Of a stretch of 39,813 nt of DNA, positions 23,396 through 31,715 are shown piece after piece (position 1 is the stretch's first letter; each line of letters opens with the position of its first letter). Origin of the DNA: Spirochaetota bacterium (GTDB lineage Bacteria > Spirochaetota > B62-G9 > DRHN01). The stretch covers positions 1 through 39,813 of the forward strand of contig JAFGTF010000101.1 of assembly GCA_016934265.1 (NCBI GenBank), in the 5' to 3' direction. The notes under the pieces are model-generated. The model worked only from the letters and a program-made list of their open reading frames with translations, was not told the origin of the DNA and made no database searches. The translations under genes and the position numbers were made by a program.

Positions 23396-24571
23396 TCATT
23401 TAAGACCGACAGTTGCCTTTGCCGGAGCTCTTCGCCGCATTCTTGCGAGCAGGGGGCGTTTTATTACGATTGCACTCTCCGGACAGATCTCCTGGCAGCA
23501 GAAACAACGTATGCACCGTTTGTACTGGTACACGGGGGGCGTTTCCCTGCCTTTTGTCTTATAGGAAAGCGCTTTCGGATCGGTCGGGCACACCTCGACG
23601 CAGGTTCCGCACCGCACGCACCGACCCTCGATTATCACGGGCCTCGGGTACAGAAGCCGCTTGAGGACGGACGATACGCGGTACCTCGGCCCGGAAACGA
23701 TCGGCGTGCGCACCATGTCGAAATCCGGTTTCACGAACCGCTCGATAGGGTCCCCGAGCATCTCTATCTTTGAGGGATCGCAGGTCCCGAGCCCGTACTC
23801 CATCCCGAACACGTTTGTCGGTAGGATCTTGGGATCGAGACCGACGCTCATACACATGACGGTGTCCAGCGCAACGGGATCGCGCGAAAGAAGGAGGAAC
23901 CCCATATCCACCGGATTCCCTCCCCGCGGGCCGTTTCCCTCCATCCCCACGATCCCGTCCATGATGTAGAGTCTCGGCTTTAAGAGCAGGTTGAGGCCGA
24001 CGAGCATTTTGGCGAAATCATACGGATTCGGTATCCTTACGTGGAAGGCGTGTGTGAGCATTCCGGGAATACAGCCGAAACTGTTTTTTATCGCGCCGGT
24101 GAGTCGCATCAGCCCGTGTGTCTTGAGCTTCGGTATGCTCACTATCCCGTTGCACTCGAGCGCGCCGACTGCAACGGTAAATTTCTTCACGGACGGCGAG
24201 CCGGAAAACTCCACCTCCCTTCCGTTCTCGAAGTCCGCGAGACCGATTCCGAGCTCATCCGCCACCGCCTTTATACCGGCCCGTCTCATATGCGACTCGG
24301 GCTTTCCGAATCCGGGGGAATCGCCGTAGGAAAGTACCGCGCCCGTACCCTGCAGCGCCCGGCCTACCGCCCCGAACACCTCGGGGTGCGTGTTGATGCA
24401 CTTTTCCGGCGAATCACCCCACAGCACGTTCGGCTTCAGAACGATCCGTTCCCCCTGTGCGGCGAACGCGGCCACGCCTCCTATAAGCTCGAAACCGCGT
24501 TTTACCGCCGCTTCGACCTCCTTTTTCCCGTAGGTCGTACAGCTCACCACCGCAACCTTCGATCCGCCCAT
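23396..24571 (-). CDS. DUF362 protein with C-terminal 2[4Fe-4S] ferredoxin domain
   Basis: A 391-residue cytoplasmic protein. Residues 1-300 are the DUF362 domain (IVLKPNVLWGDSPEKCINTHPEV, YGDSPGFG, NGIVSIPKLKTHGLMRLTGAIKNSFG). The C-terminus has two ferredoxin motifs, CVRCGTCVEVCPT and CIRCFCCQEICPE, each with an intact CxxCxxCxxxCP pattern. The family is widespread in anaerobes and its function is unsettled; an electron-transfer or iron-sulfur-related reductase role is a fair inference. GGAGGG lies ten bases before the ATG. It is divergent from the DMT permease gene and convergent with the operon across repeat copy 2. A basic tail of about 25 residues follows the second cluster. Confidence 0.88.
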   Translation of the reverse strand: MGGSKVAVVSCTTYGKKEVEAAVKRGFELIGGVAAFAAQGERIVLKPNVLWGDSPEKCINTHPEVFGAVGRALQGTGAVLSYGDSPGFGKPESHMRRAGIKAVADELGIGLADFENGREVEFSGSPSVKKFTVAVGALECNGIVSIPKLKTHGLMRLTGAIKNSFGCIPGMLTHAFHVRIPNPYDFAKMLVGLNLLLKPRLYIMDGIVGMEGNGPRGGNPVDMGFLLLSRDPVALDTVMCMSVGLDPKILPTNVFGMEYGLGTCDPSKIEMLGDPIERFVKPDFDMVRTPIVSGPRYRVSSVLKRLLYPRPVIIEGRCVRCGTCVEVCPTDPKALSYKTKGRETPPVYQYKRCIRCFCCQEICPESAIVIKRPLLARMRRRAPAKATVGLK

Positions 24572-24650
24572 GAATCCGTACCCTCCGGTTTATCGCTTCC
24601 GTTTCAATGAAAATACTACAAACCTGCTGCGAAGACAATACGCCCATGGC

Positions 24651-24679
24651 TTGACCTTCCGTGACTGCGGTAGTATTGT
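24651..24679 (+). promoter_or_regulatory. Promoter of the DMT permease gene, leaderless type
   Basis: TTGACC (24651-24656), 17 nt, TATTGT (24674-24679). The ATG at 24691 is only 12 bases past the -10 box and has no ribosome site, so the message should begin within about five bases of the start codon. Confidence 0.5.
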
Positions 24680-24690
24680 AACCTACCGAC

Positions 24691-25608
24691 ATGAAACAAG
24701 ACAAAAAAACAATGCTTTACGCGAATCTCTCACTTTTCGTGACGGTTTCTTTGTGGGGGCTTTCCTTTGCGAGCGCGAAGCACGTGCTGAATACCGGCTT
24801 TCCGCCTCTCACCCTCGCTTTCCTTCGCTTTTCGGTTGCGTCGGCGATCATCTTCCCGCTGCAGCGTTTAAAAAAGAATGGAGCACGGATCGAAAAGAGG
24901 ACGCTTTTGCCTCTTCTTTTAAGCAGCCTCTTCGGAATAACCCTGTACTTTTTCTTCGAGACCCAGGGCATAAGGCTCACCTCCGCGTCGAACGCATCGC
25001 TCATCATCGCCTGCATCCCGATATTCACCATATTCGCGGAGTTTCTGCTGTATAAAAAGGCGGTGGGGCCGTGTAAAATATTCGGAATAGTACTATCAGT
25101 GGGCGGCGTCTATCTCATCGTATCGAGCGGTATTGAAGCAAAGCTCTACCCTGGTGTCATAAAAGGTAACTTCTTCATGATGGGGGCGTGTCTCTGCTGG
25201 GTCGGGTACATAATGACGAGCAGCAGGCTGAAGCCCCGCTACTCCGGCATACAGCTTCTTTCATACCAGTTCATCTTCGGCACCGGATTCCTTTTCCCGC
25301 TCGCGCTTTTCGAATACAGGCTGTGGACCTATCTTGGGCTCTCCGGTGTGCTCAATATCCTGTATCTCGGAGTCTTCTGTTCCGCCGGAGCGTACCTCCT
25401 CTACCTCTACGGGCTTTCAAGGCTCGAACCGGTGGTCGTCTCGACCTATACGAACCTGGTGCCGGTCATCGGGACCGTGGGAGGCGTCATTATTCTCCAC
25501 GAGCGGCTTCTTTTTTCGCAAGTCACAGGCGGCGCGGCGATCATCGCGGGCATTTTTCTTATCAACCTCCGGCGAAAAGAGAAAAAGCCCCCTCAGAGAA
25601 CCTTATAG
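24691..25608 (+). CDS. EamA/DMT-superfamily permease
   Basis: 305 residues with ten predicted transmembrane helices arranged as two EamA repeats (about 10-140 and 155-292). Typical segments are VSLWGLSFASAKHVL, PLTLAFLRFSVASAIIFPL, LTSASNASLIIACIPIFT, LEPVVVSTYTNLVPVIGTVGGVIILHERL and the final IAGIFLINLRR. Such inner-membrane proteins export or import small metabolites; the substrate is not predictable. A single-gene unit, its 3' end overlapping the convergent acylase gene by 16 bp. Confidence 0.92.
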   Translation: MKQDKKTMLYANLSLFVTVSLWGLSFASAKHVLNTGFPPLTLAFLRFSVASAIIFPLQRLKKNGARIEKRTLLPLLLSSLFGITLYFFFETQGIRLTSASNASLIIACIPIFTIFAEFLLYKKAVGPCKIFGIVLSVGGVYLIVSSGIEAKLYPGVIKGNFFMMGACLCWVGYIMTSSRLKPRYSGIQLLSYQFIFGTGFLFPLALFEYRLWTYLGLSGVLNILYLGVFCSAGAYLLYLYGLSRLEPVVVSTYTNLVPVIGTVGGVIILHERLLFSQVTGGAAIIAGIFLINLRRKEKKPPQRTL

Positions 25609-27758
25609 CCTCCTCTAAGCCAGCGGCGTATGTCGCTTTTATACCACCGCGAGAATCGCTTTTCCGATACGCCCCCCGCGAGATTGGTATGAAGTTCATC
25701 GGTGGACATGTCGGCTATCATCCTGAAGGAGGGGGCCACCGTTAGGGCTCCGGTCTTCGAGTTGTGTATCTGCCCCTGGGGGATCGTCGCGCGGGAACCG
25801 GCAAGCCTTACAGGTCCGTAATCAAAGCCGAAAAAACGCGGAAGCCTGCCCCCGAAAAGCAGGTGCGAAAACGTCATCTTCCTCGTTTTTCCGTATCTCG
25901 TCGCACGGACTGAAAGCCCCTGCACCACCGCGCTTTTGAGAACGGCTTCCCTGTCGAGGCCATCCCACCAGCTTGATTTATCGTTGAACACGATGTCATC
26001 CATGCTCCCGTAGTAGTCATGGAAGAATACGGTCTCGTCAACAAGAAACTCGAACACCTCGCTGCCGAAGCCGTTGTTCCCGAAGACCGTTCGCATGATC
26101 GTCATGTATACGGACTCGAAAAGAAACGCCCCGACCGAACCGAGATCGTACCGCATGTCCCAGCCGCGCAAGATCCGGCCGTTTTTCGTGTCCGGTATGA
26201 ACGGTTCGATAAGTTTCATATACCGCTCCGCCTGTACGGAGTACAGATCGTACTGAACCTTTTTCATGTCCTCGACGGTGATGTCTTTATTCCCCTGAAG
26301 CAGCATCCGTATACGGTCGGCCCTGTACGTGGCCATCGGAAGGTTTATCGGACGCGACCTTCCCATGTCGTTAATATCGTTGTTCGCGGTACACAAAAAC
26401 CCCTCTTTGGGGTTGTAGACCGAGGGAAGTCGTTTTTTCGCGATCCACCCGCCGAAACCTCCCCCCTTCAGCCAGGCGGGCACGGGGATGAGCCCGCTTA
26501 TGCCCTGTTTCCGGTCAAAGCAGCGCCCGCTCATCTGTAGGCCTATGTTGCCCTTTGTATCCGTAACCGCCCAGTTGAACGACGAGACGTCGAGGCGCCT
26601 GAACTGGGCCATAGCGTCCTTTGCGGTCCGGATACCGGGCAGCGTCATCATCGCATTGAAATCCTCGGCGCCGCAGTCACCCGCCGCAGACCAGCAGAGG
26701 AGGAGGTAGTACCCCTCTTCATACGGCTCCCCTTCCAAGACCCCGTCTTCGTTCTCGTAGACCCGTATCCGCACCGGGTCCTTTTTCTTAACCCGAATGA
26801 CCTCCTCCCGTACCGAAAATTCCCGCCAACCCTCGGGGCGCCTGTAGCGTCCGTCTTTGCAATGTTCTATTCGGTAATCGAGCATGTCCATAAAAGTGTA
26901 GGTGGGACTCCATGCGATATGGTTCGTTCGTCCGACGATAAGACCGGGGCTGCCGGGTATGGTCGTGCCTGCGAGCTTGTTGTCCGAAAGCTGCAGCACC
27001 ACCTCGTACCATATCGCGGGGAGCCTGTTGACCTGCAGGTGTATGTCGCCGCAGATGAGGGGCTTTTTCGACCTGGTGTGATCGCCGGAGAGAGCCCAGT
27101 TATTGCTCGCAACGAACTTCGGGACGTCTCTCATCCACTCGAACGTTTCGGGCACCAGAGTCTGTACCGTTTTGACCCTGCCGATGAGGTCGTAATCTAT
27201 CCGTTCCGTGATGGAGGGGAAGAGATCTTTAAGCCGGGTTTCGTCTATGCCCTTCTGTATGAGCTGTATGATGAGCTTTTCCATCCTTCCCTGGATATCC
27301 GTGAGCCCTATGAAACTGAAAACCTTGCCGATGATCAGGGTGTCGAAAACGGACCACGGCTTTGGTTTGTAGCAAAGAAGCCGCGTCGCAAGCGGACCGC
27401 CGTTTTCCGACAGGAATCGGTTGAACCCCTCGGCATAGCGGTAGAGCTGCCGTCTGACGTTTTCTTCGATACCGTTCAGCATGCGTTCGGGATCGGGAAC
27501 GAAGTTCATCCGTCTCATGTACGTATCGAGCTTGATAAACCGGTCATCCCCCCGAAGCTGTTCGGCCGCCCTACCTTGCAGAACCGTGCGCATGAGGAGC
27601 ATTTGGAGCATCCGGTCGTTCGCGTGCACCCACCCCAGGCCGAAGGCGAGGCCTTCCGCGGTTTCCGCACGGACCCGTGGAACCCCCTCCTTCGTCCTTC
27701 CTATGTGTATGTTCCCCGTTTCGCCGTCAAGCATCACTTCCGATCGCCGCAACCGCAT
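25593..27758 (-). CDS. Penicillin-acylase-family Ntn hydrolase without signal peptide
   Basis: A 721-residue S45-family amidase homologue, probably hydrolysing an amide such as an acyl-homoserine lactone, N-acyl amino acid or peptide. The maturation site is VASNNWALSGDHT, with Ser218 as the expected new N-terminal nucleophile of the beta chain; NDMGRS, TANNDIND and GGSxTI-type blocks follow. Residues 1-217 would be the alpha chain and linker. The N-terminus (MRLRRSEVMLDGETGNIHIGR) goes straight into the IHIGRTKEGVPRV beta strand, with no signal peptide, unlike periplasmic acylases. No in-frame upstream start extends it. Own promoter upstream; it is convergent with the permease. Confidence 0.85.
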   Translation of the reverse strand: MRLRRSEVMLDGETGNIHIGRTKEGVPRVRAETAEGLAFGLGWVHANDRMLQMLLMRTVLQGRAAEQLRGDDRFIKLDTYMRRMNFVPDPERMLNGIEENVRRQLYRYAEGFNRFLSENGGPLATRLLCYKPKPWSVFDTLIIGKVFSFIGLTDIQGRMEKLIIQLIQKGIDETRLKDLFPSITERIDYDLIGRVKTVQTLVPETFEWMRDVPKFVASNNWALSGDHTRSKKPLICGDIHLQVNRLPAIWYEVVLQLSDNKLAGTTIPGSPGLIVGRTNHIAWSPTYTFMDMLDYRIEHCKDGRYRRPEGWREFSVREEVIRVKKKDPVRIRVYENEDGVLEGEPYEEGYYLLLCWSAAGDCGAEDFNAMMTLPGIRTAKDAMAQFRRLDVSSFNWAVTDTKGNIGLQMSGRCFDRKQGISGLIPVPAWLKGGGFGGWIAKKRLPSVYNPKEGFLCTANNDINDMGRSRPINLPMATYRADRIRMLLQGNKDITVEDMKKVQYDLYSVQAERYMKLIEPFIPDTKNGRILRGWDMRYDLGSVGAFLFESVYMTIMRTVFGNNGFGSEVFEFLVDETVFFHDYYGSMDDIVFNDKSSWWDGLDREAVLKSAVVQGLSVRATRYGKTRKMTFSHLLFGGRLPRFFGFDYGPVRLAGSRATIPQGQIHNSKTGALTVAPSFRMIADMSTDELHTNLAGGVSEKRFSRWYKSDIRRWLRGGYKVL

Positions 27759-27795
27759 GCCTCACTCCTCCTCGTATATGGAAACAGCCCTGATT

Positions 27796-27824
27796 ATTGT
27801 ACCGGGATAGACATAAGAAGTAAA
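27796..27824 (-). promoter_or_regulatory. Promoter of the acylase gene
   Basis: Minus strand: TTTACT (27824-27819), 17 nt, TACAAT (27801-27796), leading to a leader of about 30 nt before the ATG at 27758. Confidence 0.5.
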
Positions 27825-28218
27825 GCGGATAGGTGCTGCCGTACGGTACGAACATATATCCGTATGCGGATACCGCTCCATACGCCAAACGTCATTTACG
27901 AATATGTGACAAGGTCCGGCCGACTGTGACACTGCAGGTTTCAGCGATCGTCGACGGTTGCGTAATCGGTGATATTTTCTCAATTTATTAAAATCAAACA
28001 TTCATAATTTATGGTGTGGGTGGTTTTTATAGGTTCTTTACTCCCGATTCAAGTGTCAGCGCGTGACGGACTTTATGAATGATGAACCAAAAACCTATCC
28101 CGGTCCATGTTGTAATCGAGGATGACGAGGGAGGGTCCCAGGCAATTGATACGGTGTAATGTGCGTGGATTACACTCGCCTGGGGAAACCGCAAGAAGGC
28201 CCATTCGTTATACGACCG
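27825..28218. other. Gene-poor stretch, possible micro-ORF
   Basis: No gene of normal size. A 26-residue frame at 28079-28159 (ATG ATG start, acidic IEDDEGG segment, GACGGA upstream) is the only coding-like item; it is too short to trust. CGGATACCGCT near 27868 also occurs near 23147. No terminator was found for the outer-membrane protein operon that ends at 28219. Confidence 0.3.
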
Positions 28219-29574
28219 CTATATCGACACTTTCGTGTAGACCGAGAGGGTTACCGCCTGCCCGCCGAAGAAGGTAAACTCCCGATTTTCTTCCCCTCCC
28301 GTGAAAGACAGCCGCACATTGAACGGAATGAGGTTCGGGATATCGAACGCCATGGTGGCGGAGAGATCGAACGAGGGGTCCAGAACGTTCATGAGGAGCG
28401 CAAAGGTCCCGGTAATTTCTTGCGTAAAGAGCTCGTCCTTAGTCACGGACAAATACCCATAGAGCATGCCCATGTAGAGCGGTGAGAACAAGTTCTGCGT
28501 CAGGAGGTACGAGTATGGGGCGTCCGCGCCGTATCCGTTGGAGTTGAAGTAGGCCTCTCCCCGCACGGTCCAGCGCTTGAACTCACCGAAGCTCTTCGCA
28601 AGCCCCAGAGAAGTGGCGACGACGATTTCCTGCGGGTAGTAGAGCTCGTATGTCGAAGGCACCGCTGCAGCCCGTGCTTTCTGCGTATTCGAGCCTTTCG
28701 AGACCGCGACCTCGCCGTAGAAGTCCGAACGGAAAAGGACACCGGAGAAGTCCAGGCCCCACAGGGTGGTCAAGCCGTTACCCAAATAGGTGCTTAAGCC
28801 CAGCTCGTATCCGAGGATGACGGTATCGAACCTCGCCCCTACCCTGGTTCGATCCTCGATGCTCGCGGTGGTGGAAGCTTCGTCGATGCTCTGGGAAAAA
28901 TCGAAGAAAAGGACGAGGTTGGAGCCCTCGAACGGCACGGTGATCTTGGCGCCGGGCTTGCCCGTCCTGAGGTCGAGCTGGGCGAGTGGATCGAGCTTGT
29001 CGCGGTTTATGAAGTCCACCGGCGTCCAGAAAAAGGAGGGCCCCCAGGCGACGAGCTGGTAGCCGAGGCGGAAGAATACCTTCTTATATACATCGAAGCT
29101 TAAAAAGAGTTCGGACAGCTCCGCATACACCGATGAAGGGGGGTAGCCGGTGTAGGGTTCGATGTTGCCTGAATAATAAAACAGCGGTATGGAGTAATTG
29201 TAGGAGACGAATATAGAAGCGATTTCCGGATAGGCGGCCTTTGCAAAGACCTTGCCGTAGAACTGCGAGCTCAACGAATAGGTATCGAAATCCAGAGGCT
29301 GAAGCCAGCTGTTTGAGAACACGAAATCGGCGCCGACAAGCGTCTCCAGTTTCGATCCCGCTTCCTCCTTCTTGCTCTCTTCCACGGCCTTTTCGAAGCT
29401 CGCTTCGTCGAAGATCGCATTCTCGTCGAAGATGTTCTCTTCTGCGGGTATCACATCCCCGGAATCCTGTGAGCCGCCGTCCCCGTCCTGCGCCAGGAGC
29501 GCGGTGGGCACAAGCAGCAGAAAAGCCGCCACCAGAAGCAGTCTTGCAGTAGCGGTACCGGAAGCTCTTTTCAT
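28219..29574 (-). CDS. Outer-membrane beta-barrel protein of the Lol-like operon
   Basis: 451 residues. Signal peptide 1-28 (LLLVAAFLLLVPTALLA). An acidic, coiled linker of about 50 residues follows (EENIFDENAIFDEASFEKAVEESKK), then roughly 360 residues of amphipathic strands (LETLVGADFVFSNSWLQP, FFRLGYQLVAWGPSFFWTPVDF, NVRLSFTGGEENREFTFFGG) that look like a DUF1302-type porin-like barrel. The GYQLVAWG..FFWTPVDFINRDKLDP segment is typical of such proteins. The last residues are VYTKVSI, lacking the terminal Phe seen in many barrel proteins. Last gene of the operon, 12 nt after the LolA-like gene, so probably a client or partner of that export system. Confidence 0.8.
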   Translation of the reverse strand: MKRASGTATARLLLVAAFLLLVPTALLAQDGDGGSQDSGDVIPAEENIFDENAIFDEASFEKAVEESKKEEAGSKLETLVGADFVFSNSWLQPLDFDTYSLSSQFYGKVFAKAAYPEIASIFVSYNYSIPLFYYSGNIEPYTGYPPSSVYAELSELFLSFDVYKKVFFRLGYQLVAWGPSFFWTPVDFINRDKLDPLAQLDLRTGKPGAKITVPFEGSNLVLFFDFSQSIDEASTTASIEDRTRVGARFDTVILGYELGLSTYLGNGLTTLWGLDFSGVLFRSDFYGEVAVSKGSNTQKARAAAVPSTYELYYPQEIVVATSLGLAKSFGEFKRWTVRGEAYFNSNGYGADAPYSYLLTQNLFSPLYMGMLYGYLSVTKDELFTQEITGTFALLMNVLDPSFDLSATMAFDIPNLIPFNVRLSFTGGEENREFTFFGGQAVTLSVYTKVSI

Positions 29575-29586
29575 GGTTTTTCCTCC

Positions 29587-30360
29587 CTACCTGGACTGCT
29601 CCTCTAAAAACGCCTTCGTGAAAGTATAATCCGGAATACTATCCGTCCCGATGTCCTCTATGGTGATAAGGGTCTTCTGTCCCGTTTCGAGATGGTTTAC
29701 CGCGAGAAGCTTCGTGAACACGTACTTGTCAGAAGAGACCTCCTCGTAGTCTATGTAGTAGTAGGTCCGCATCAGTGTTTCGGAAAGCGAAAAGTTCTCA
29801 ACCTTCACCGGGAGCCCGTCGGTCTTTCGTATGTACCACTTCTGAATGGGAAAGGAGACATCGAGCTCCTTCGCGTCGAGCCGGACAACGTCCGTGTCCC
29901 ACTTGGATACCTTTGCCGTGCCGAGGTAGGAGACATTGTACAGTTTTAGTGTCTGCTGCTTTCCGAACAGGTCCGACCGGGCGTCCGAGCCCCCGATGTC
30001 CTCCTTCCTGTTCCGATACACGAACTCCCTCGTGGAGGGAAAGTACTGAAACAGGTCGTCCCCGTTTCTGAGGTATCCCTTTCCCTTCTCGCTTTCCGGG
30101 TAGAGGTAGATGAGGGTGTACGCCTCCTCACGGTCCCTTCTGTAGATACGTATCCTCAGCACTCTGTCCGGCTCGTTCTGCCGCTTCTGTACCAGGGTAA
30201 AGAGATTCGTAATATCGAGGTCTTCGACATTGAGCTTTTTTTCCCACGCCTCTACAAGCCGCACTGCCCTCGGATCGTTTTCCGCTGCCTGTAGAACGAA
30301 GGGCGCGAATAGTATCAATGCCGCAGCCATAACTACGGTCGATTTTCTTTTTATGGTCAT
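29587..30360 (-). CDS. LolA-like outer-membrane lipoprotein-sorting protein (PF17131 type)
   Basis: 257 residues. Signal peptide with cleavage near 26 (MAAALILFAPFVLQAA). The mature part is a LolA/LolB-like half-barrel: LRIRIYRRDREEAYTLIYLYPESEKGKGYLRNGDDLFQYFPSTREFVYR is the characteristic PF17131 block, and WYIRKTDGLPVKVENFSLSETLMRTYYYIDYEE follows. Its length (about 230 mature) is larger than E. coli LolA and typical of this branch. It is probably a periplasmic carrier of lipids or lipoproteins working with the FtsX-type permeases encoded just upstream (14-nt gap), and passing cargo toward the barrel protein encoded next. Confidence 0.88.
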   Translation of the reverse strand: MTIKRKSTVVMAAALILFAPFVLQAAENDPRAVRLVEAWEKKLNVEDLDITNLFTLVQKRQNEPDRVLRIRIYRRDREEAYTLIYLYPESEKGKGYLRNGDDLFQYFPSTREFVYRNRKEDIGGSDARSDLFGKQQTLKLYNVSYLGTAKVSKWDTDVVRLDAKELDVSFPIQKWYIRKTDGLPVKVENFSLSETLMRTYYYIDYEEVSSDKYVFTKLLAVNHLETGQKTLITIEDIGTDSIPDYTFTKAFLEEQSR

Positions 30361-30374
30361 TTTAAATCGCTCCT

Positions 30375-31706
30375 CTAGGCTTTTTTTCTCAATGCCTCGG
30401 CAGGCGGTATCTTCCCCGCACGCCGTGACGGGATGTACGAAAAGATCGCCGCAAACGCCGAGATGGCGACGATTATAAGGACTATGTCGGCACCCCTGGG
30501 CCGGAGGGCAAGCCGTCCGTTGTCGAGCAGCAGGGAGAACGCCCCCTTCGCAGGCAGCGTCACGCCGTATACGAGCAGGGCCATGACGCCGAAACCGATC
30601 GCGATACCGGCAAGTACGAACAGCAGCGCGAGGTAGATATTTTCGAGTACGAAAATCGATACCACTCCCCCAGACTCCATCCCGATGGTCCTCATCGTTC
30701 CTATCTCCCCCATCCGGTCGGTGATGGTCATCTTCAGGTTAATGAATATTGCGATGACGATGACGAAGAGCATGAGGGCGGCCAAAAACCCGCCGATCGC
30801 ATCGATGGCGGTCACGATTGTGCCGACGAACCCAAGCACCTCGTCGAGCGTGGCCACCGTAAGACGAACCGTGTCCTCCTGGCCCTCCTCGACGCTGTAG
30901 CGTGGAGAAGCCGACGAGGTCGCGGAGATCGCGTCCGAGGCATTCTCCGGCTTGTCCGCATCAAAACCTTCCGCCCGCAGGGCGTCGACGACGCGGTCGC
31001 GGTCTCGGTCGATCCTGCCGGGGTCGCGTACGAACACGGTGAGGAGGGATGCGGAATCCTCGTCCGCGAGATCGAGCTTCTGCAGGGTTTCGAAGTGCGC
31101 GACCGCGAGGTTCTCGATGAAGTAGTTGTCCGTGTCGAATATCCCACGCACGATGAAGGTCGTCGTGTTGAACGCGCCGAACCTCGTTCTCGTCGACACG
31201 ACGACCTCGCCCTGCGGCTCGAGCTCGAGGTAGTCGGCCAGCTCCTTTGATACGATGATACCGTCGGAGCCTGATGCGAAATCGTCCCACCCGCCCTCGA
31301 TGAACTCGAACTGTTTTTGGAAATCGGTTTCCAGCTTGGGGTATATCCCGTAGTAGCGGACCCTCTTCGGTATTCCCTTGTTGTAGGTCACGGTCCAGAC
31401 GTTGTACTTCGGGTATATGACGGTGTCCGGGCCGAGGGTGTCACGGACGATGTTCTCGATCTTGCGGTAATCCAAAACGCCCTTGTAGATCTTCCCGTCT
31501 ATGACGTTCTCGCCCGCGATATTAATGTGGCCGCTCGTCGCGCGAGAGAGGCTCTCCGCTATGTTCGTGCTCGCACCGTGGGAAAACGCGAACACAAGCA
31601 GGAGGATGAGCGTCACTATTGCGTAGTTGACCCCTAAAGAAAATGTCCGTTTCCTCTGCCGGAACACGTTCCTGAAAGCCACTCTCGAATAGAATCCAAG
31701 GTTCAT
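30375..31706 (-). CDS. FtsX-type ABC transporter permease (LolC/E-like), second
   Basis: 443 residues with the four-helix MacB/LolCDE layout: one N-terminal membrane helix (about 24-42), a large periplasmic domain (about 45-290; SLSRATSGHINIAGENVIDGK), then three C-terminal helices (ALMLFVIVIAIFINLKMTITDRMGEIGTMRTIG, VLENIYLALLFVLAGIAIG and the last helix before YIPSRRAGKIPPAEALRKK). The FtsX signature is MGEIGTMRTIGMESG. Nine nt after the first permease; the pair would make a heterodimer with the ATPase of the same operon. Close to the known LolCDE mechanism; the exact cargo is unknown. Confidence 0.9.
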   Translation of the reverse strand: MNLGFYSRVAFRNVFRQRKRTFSLGVNYAIVTLILLLVFAFSHGASTNIAESLSRATSGHINIAGENVIDGKIYKGVLDYRKIENIVRDTLGPDTVIYPKYNVWTVTYNKGIPKRVRYYGIYPKLETDFQKQFEFIEGGWDDFASGSDGIIVSKELADYLELEPQGEVVVSTRTRFGAFNTTTFIVRGIFDTDNYFIENLAVAHFETLQKLDLADEDSASLLTVFVRDPGRIDRDRDRVVDALRAEGFDADKPENASDAISATSSASPRYSVEEGQEDTVRLTVATLDEVLGFVGTIVTAIDAIGGFLAALMLFVIVIAIFINLKMTITDRMGEIGTMRTIGMESGGVVSIFVLENIYLALLFVLAGIAIGFGVMALLVYGVTLPAKGAFSLLLDNGRLALRPRGADIVLIIVAISAFAAIFSYIPSRRAGKIPPAEALRKKA

Positions 31707-31715
31707 CCGGTCCCC

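Noticed and set aside
27762-28001. 79-residue minus-strand frame in the acylase promoter region
   Set aside because: It would overlap the acylase promoter; no family similarity or start signal.
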